Shown here: positions 58,813 through 64,000 of the stretch, one piece after another
How the letters are laid out: every line of letters begins with the position of its first letter
Numbering within the stretch: position 1 is the first letter of the stretch
Assembly: GCF_022539315.1 (NCBI RefSeq)
Contig: NC_066316.1
Span: 64,275,994 to 64,339,993, forward strand
DNA length: 64,000 nt
Origin: Serinus canaria
Lineage: Eukaryota > Chordata > Aves > Passeriformes > Fringillidae
Direction of reading: 5' to 3'
The notes under the pieces: generated by a model
What the model saw: only the letters and a program-made list of their open reading frames with translations
The model's database searches: none
What the model was told of the DNA's origin: nothing
Translations under genes and position numbers: made by a program

Positions 58813-61451
58813 CACATCCAGATGCAAGCCTGAAGACACTGCCAATCTGCCCACCAGCAGATCCCTGAGGAAAGCTTGTGCAGGTGCTTCCAGCAGAGAG
58901 TTCAGCTGTCAGTGACCATAGAGAGACTGTGGCAGTGGCAGTGTCATCAGTGCAGGTCTCACATTAAACAAGCATTAGGCTGTCTTGGAAGGGGACAGTG
59001 CACCACTGGGGTCACTCCAGAGATTCCCTTCCTCTTATGAGTGAGTAAACACAAATATCACAGGTGCCTGCAGATACAGAGGTATTCCAGTACAGATAAA
59101 CCTTTAGGTGCTGTATCCCATTGTGCCGTGTGTTTGCTAGCTCTGTGCCTTGTACAGAGACACAAGATGCAGATTTTAAACAGTTCAATATTCATTCACT
59201 GAACAATTCCCATTCTGAGTAAATGAACTCTGTTTATACTCGCTGTTCAGGACTCAAGATGGTTTCTTTGGAGAGTGTCAGTGAGTTAGTGTGCTTTATT
59301 TTAAAGATATTCCTCATATATCCGAGTTAAAACTATGTTCCCAACAGGCTTTATTGGAAGTTCATGAGTGATGGATATGTTAACTTCAGATCACTAACTA
59401 ATTTTATAAGATTAATTATAGGAAGCACCTTATCTACTTTATTAGGAAATTTCAGGGATTTAATCTAAACATCATACACATGTTTAAAAAAAATCCACAT
59501 ATAATGTTTATTTCTAGTCTTAACATGCTGAACTCATATCAGGGAATCTAAACTACATAAAAACAATTGCTTCATGAACTCACAGTGTCCCCAGGTTGAT
59601 ATTGCTGATAGGCTCTTGGTCTAATTTAATTTTACTTCTTCATCCAAACTGCCACTGTTGGAGCCTCCAAACTGTTTTATTTGAGATGTCTAAACCAGAC
59701 AAACAATACAAGCAATATCTGGTTCCTATTACTTGCCACAGAACCACCACCCTTCCTAAACTGAGAGTGTTTGTGATGCCAAAAACCTTAATTGGGTTAT
59801 GGTGTCAGCTTAAATTGTAGAGGAGATGAGCATTACATGTTTATTAAATTTAACTGTCTGTTTCTGGATCTGGAATGTCTATTTGCTAGGAGAGAGCAGA
59901 AGCACAGACACTGGGTTTTAAATTAATCAAAACCAGTATGCTGAAATTCATGCAGAAAATAAAGTGGCAGTCAGAATTACACTATTTATTGTATTAGCTC
60001 AATTATAAGACCAAGCAGAAGCTGAAGAAAGGGGTGGCTTTCCAAGCTGATATTCTGCAAGCATATGGATGGCTTTTTCTGGCTGCAATTTGGAAAAACT
60101 GACTAGATAAATCATAAAAAAAGTGATGTGAAAGAACATTTTTGGGGTGCATGCAACATGAATTTGCAGGTGTTCCTTAGGTACTTTCAGCTATGTCTAA
60201 ATTATAGGACATGAGAGCACTTTCTGTGTCCAGATCTAGGAATGTGCCCCAAAGGCATCCCATCTTAGTCCTGTTTAGATATTAACATGCACATCCCTTT
60301 TCATTAGTCCATATGCTTGATTTCCTGGGAAAAATCTGGATTCACCCCTGGAAGGCAGCACTACAAGATTCTGTCAGGAATTCAGCTATGAAATCCCCTG
60401 AAACATAGGGGATAGAGCACCCCCTCACAAAGTAAGATCTTGGTTAATAATACTCCTTCTTAAGATTATTCTTATGCAGTCCCTGACATATTCATCATCT
60501 TTTTTTTTTTGCTTTTGGGGGAGGTAAATTTGACACTTAACAGTGTCAAACAGCCTTTCTTCCCCATATGGCTGAAGTCTGATGGGAGAATTGAGGGGAA
60601 AGTGACTCCACTGGGAACCTTCTCGTTCATGATATTGCAAGGGGAAGTCACAGGAAGCCTGTTTCCTTCACTGCAGCTCATTACATCTTGGGATGTGAAA
60701 ACTTTATGCTTTCTCTGTTGCCTCAGGTTGCAGAATGTCCTGATGATGAGGCTGGTGATCTTCTGGGGAGAGAATAGAGGAGAATCTGTGAGAAATAGAC
60801 TGGAAAGGAAAACTAACTTAAACTCAGCTAAGTTTAGTTTTTAAAGCTTGATGGAATCAGTAAGAATAGCAGTTAACATGTTCTTCCTGCACTAAAGAAA
60901 TTTATTTTCTGATACTAAATATTGTGCATGTGCTTATTTTTAGACAGCATTACGCAGTTTATGCTCACTCAGACAATAAGCTCTGGGGTGTGATGACAAA
61001 AATGACTGGAGTAAAAATAGATGGTTTTCCTCTGTATTCTTTCAGCTTCTTGGAACTGGATGTTTCTTAAGGAACTGGTGTGAGAATAAACCTGCCAAAA
61101 TGAAAAGTCAGCATCTCTCTTTCATGTGAGCTGATAACTTGCCCAGTGTGGACTCTCCATTCTCCTCTTCCAAAGTATGTTCTACACTGTGTAGTCTTCC
61201 AAGACTTGTAATCAGACAGAAACTGCTGATATATCAGCATCTGATACCAACTTCCTTAAAGAATTCTTGTCCCTTATTGTCACCCATATTGTCACACTCT
61301 TTATAATCCTTATTTTTGTTAGTCAATATCTAGGATGCAAGTAGGTCCTTTTTCTTTTGGTGTCTACAAAACAGAAAGCGAATTATTGATAAGAAATCAA
61401 ATTTAGCTGCTGCTGTGTAATGTGACTACCAGGAGTTTACCCTCTGGACAT

Positions 61452-61486
61452 GGCGACAACAGCAACAACAACAACACCACCAACAT
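61452..61486 (+). repeat. CAA/ACC-type short tandem repeat
   Basis: Imperfect trinucleotide run (CAACAGCAACAACAACAACA then CCACCAAC). Intergenic. Confidence 0.75.
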
Positions 61487-61708
61487 CTACCCCTGAACTG
61501 GCAATATCTGTTTGCCTCTTCTGGCTTTTCAGAAATGACCAGTGTGGGCCTCGGTTGATCTGTTATGGGTTTGCACAGCTGCCATCCCCAGCAGAACTTG
61601 AAAATAAGGCATCCTCCCTGTGCCATGGCCTCTCTGAAGAATACCCACAGTATTTTGGGGGCAGCAGTATAGACTACAGTCCCATATACTCCTGTACCTG
61701 GATTCAGG

Positions 61709-61838
61709 ATCAGGTTGGATGTGACCTGAGCAGCCTGGTGTAGTAGAAGTTGTCCCTGCCCACGTCAGGGTGCTTGGAACTGGATGACCTTTCAAGTCCC
61801 TTCCAATCCAAAAAATCCTATCATTCCATGGATTTAGA
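61709..61838 (+). mobile_element. CR1 LINE 3' end (about 130 bp)
   Basis: Plus-strand CR1 tail: TCAGGTTGGATGTGACCTGA, GTCCCTGCCCACGTCAGG, TGGAACTGGATGACCTTTCA and the terminal ATCCTATCATTCCATGG. Severely 5' truncated. Confidence 0.85.
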
Positions 61839-63874
61839 GGTCAGTCCATCAATTAGCATTCAGGCTCTCTCAGGCAGATCTGTTTCCTGGGCTATCCCAC
61901 CCATAGATTTGATTGAGCAGGGCAAAAGAACTCCCAAAGCCAGATGTAAAGGAAAGGCCATGAGACAAAATATAACTGTGAGCCATGCTTGTTTGTTGGG
62001 AATAGAACATGGGGATGGGAGGTTAGGGGAAAACACCTGTTTGGGAACAGCAGCCTTTTGTTCCCTGGGGCTTTCTGCTGGCTGTGCTGTGGTGCTCCAA
62101 GCTGCAGTCTGCCTGAGCAGCTGCTGGCAGCTGCAGCCACCAGCTGTATCCAAGGGGATCCCAGGAATGGACCCAGCTCAGCAGCCGTGAAAATAGTACC
62201 CTGAAGACATGAAACAATTGTTAGTCTGCATGCTAGGGAGAATCAGGACTGACTGGAGGGAAAAATCCACTCTTCTGACTCACTCTATGTATCCTGTCCT
62301 CACTATTTGAGTTCATTCCTCTCCTGTGATGAAGTGTTAAGGTGATACTTTAAATAGTTGTCTCACTTGAGACTTAAAGAGAGAGGTAGGATAAAAGGAT
62401 GAAATTCCTAGAATTAATGCACATTGACCCCTAACCTTAAGCAATGGTATGAGCCTTCTGTAAGTCTATCCTCTGTAAGTAACTGTACCCAAGAAATAAA
62501 TATTAGTCTTTAACAGCTGTCCTGGAGATTACATCCTTATTACTACTCCTCTTGAACAGAGTAAGCTAAGTAAATTTAAATGAAGTTATCAGACATAATC
62601 TTATGGTCAAAGAACAAGTGTCACTAAAATAATATTACAAATTTATCAGTCTAATGTAATTATTAAGGTGGAATGTGGTCTGTTCAGTAGCATATTGATT
62701 TTAGCCACTCTCTCTTTAATTTGTAGCAGCAGTGCCTTGGCTGGCAGTGGGTTGGACCTGTTGGTATCATTACATCTGCTACATCAATATAGCAGTGAAT
62801 AATGTTAATGAGCAAAATTTATCACACAGAGTTTTCAGATTTGCAGCAAAGTATTTAAACCCAACATTAAAAGGGAAGGCTTGTACTTGTGGGGAATAAA
62901 TGATGACAAGTATCAAGAAGCTAGAAAGCATAAGACACCTCTTTTTCTTGTCTAGAAAAGGAAAAAAGTGACTTTTCATGTTCCTTTTGTGTAGGTTGAT
63001 GCTGGGGGAGAGGGGGGAGTTCTCAGAAAAGGGACTGTGAGATGTGATGGCACTCTTCCCTTGTCCCTCCTTCCTGCCTTTGCTGTCCCACCTTCAATTC
63101 CTTCTCAGTGACCCCATTTTTTCACTTTTCACATCATTTTTCACTCTTTAGTGCTGCCCTCGTAACCTCAATCAACGATTCTGAGCTTTTATGGCTCTTA
63201 TTTTTACACAGCTCTTTTCAGCCTGGATCTGTCTCCTGAAAGCACATACCTGATGCACCTGTGCATGTCCCCAAGGCTGCTCTTTCACTTCTCATCTCCT
63301 CCACCATGGGTTTGTACCCATTCTATACAGAATGCACACACATAAATGTGCATATGCAGGATCTCATACGATGAGCATGCTGGGTTTTTTTAAGAATCCC
63401 TGTGAAGCTGAGCATCCCCAGGCTTGCCAGTGAGCTGTGCCAAGTGTGTCACACACCAGCCTGGCTAGGCAGCCACTGAGCTAAGTGGTGATGCTTTGAG
63501 CAGAGCAGCTGATACACTGGGTAGCTGAAGCCAGGGCCTTGCCTGCCTGCAGACAAAAGGCTGGAAGAAAAAAGGACAAAGGTGATAAAAACTGACAAAA
63601 GACCCGACGGAGGAAGGCGTTTTGTGGTTGGTAAAGAAGAAATCTCCTTCCACCGCGTGCTTCATCCCCTTCTAAGACAGCTGTTTAAAACAGCATCCTG
63701 CCTGAGCTGACACACTTCCAGCAGGCTCCAAGCTCTCATCCCAAAATGTTAGTCTTGCAGGGCACCCACAGCTAAACCAGGCATTTGGGGCACTGCCCAA
63801 TTGCATTTACAGATACAATTTTAGGTGTGAACTTAATCACAGCTGTGCCAGCTCTGCTGCATGACTGCCGTGGG

Positions 63875-63938
63875 TTATTGCTCATGTGTAATAATAATAA
63901 CAACTGTTATTCATGAGTTATTACTCATGTGCAATAAT
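63875..63938 (+). repeat. Two 21-bp direct repeats with AAT microsatellite
   Basis: TTATTGCTCATGTGTAATAAT at 63875-63895 and TTATTACTCATGTGCAATAAT at 63918-63938 differ at two positions. An ATA run and a CATGAGT/ACTCATG inverted pair lie between and inside them. Small local duplication. Confidence 0.7.
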
Positions 63939-64000
63939 TACAGTGTTTGACATGATATTTGTGAGGCTTGTTCCTGCAGCAATGTTACTGAGAATGCCCT

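Larger units (their letters stand above)
50761..64000. other. Intergenic region downstream of MCM9
   Basis: 13 kb with three CR1 copies, a short CAA-type repeat and local duplications near the right end. No spliced or single-exon gene could be supported on either strand. The longest frames (e.g. 53369-53689, 54096-54482, 57633-57983) have no family features. The PLN gene expected somewhere beyond MCM9 from human synteny was not recognised. Confidence 0.6.

Overview
This window is vertebrate, and specifically avian, nuclear DNA. Genes are split into small exons with GT-AG introns, there are two unmethylated-looking CpG islands, and the interspersed repeats are CR1 LINEs with the bird-type 3' tail. 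One short element is a tRNA-Ile-derived, CR1-tailed SINE of the kind described in songbirds (TguSINE1 family), so a passerine is the best guess. The species cannot be named from the sequence alone.

Two protein-coding genes are complete. MCM9 runs on the + strand from about 3.6 to 50.8 kb, with 12 coding exons whose lengths sum to 3,477 nt, i.e. 1,158 residues plus stop. Every junction is GT-AG and every phase matches. It encodes the MCM-family helicase that works with MCM8 in homologous recombination and mismatch repair: N-terminal domain, zinc-binding/OB region, AAA+ domain with Walker A, Walker B and arginine finger, and a long C-terminal extension carried almost entirely by the last 1.5-kb exon. 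ASF1A, the histone H3-H4 chaperone, lies on the - strand inside the 22.4-kb intron 6 of MCM9. It has four coding exons (33732 down to 23408) and 204 residues, nearly identical to the mammalian protein. MCM9 therefore hosts a nested antisense chromatin gene exactly between the exons carrying Walker A and Walker B.

Layout: 1-2.5 kb is flank, possibly the 3' end of an upstream gene (FAM184A by human synteny, recalled from memory). 2.56-3.96 kb is the MCM9 CpG island with a pair of E2F-like sites just before the ATG. 3.6-14.6 kb holds MCM9 exons 1-6. About 22-34.2 kb holds ASF1A from its 3' UTR to its own CpG-island promoter. 35.2-36.0 kb is a GC-rich block that looks like a solitary retroviral LTR. 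37.0-50.05 kb holds MCM9 exons 7-12. 50.05-50.76 kb is the MCM9 3' UTR with AATAAA, and 50.8-64 kb is intergenic DNA with three CR1 copies and no supportable gene.

I found no operon-like, phage, CRISPR or otherwise unprecedented system. The points most worth a second look are the nested-gene arrangement together with a possible intron-6 read-through short MCM9, a repeated basic-hydrophobic motif in the MCM9 tail, two long perfect hairpins in introns, an almost perfect 93-bp tandem duplication, and the LTR-like block.
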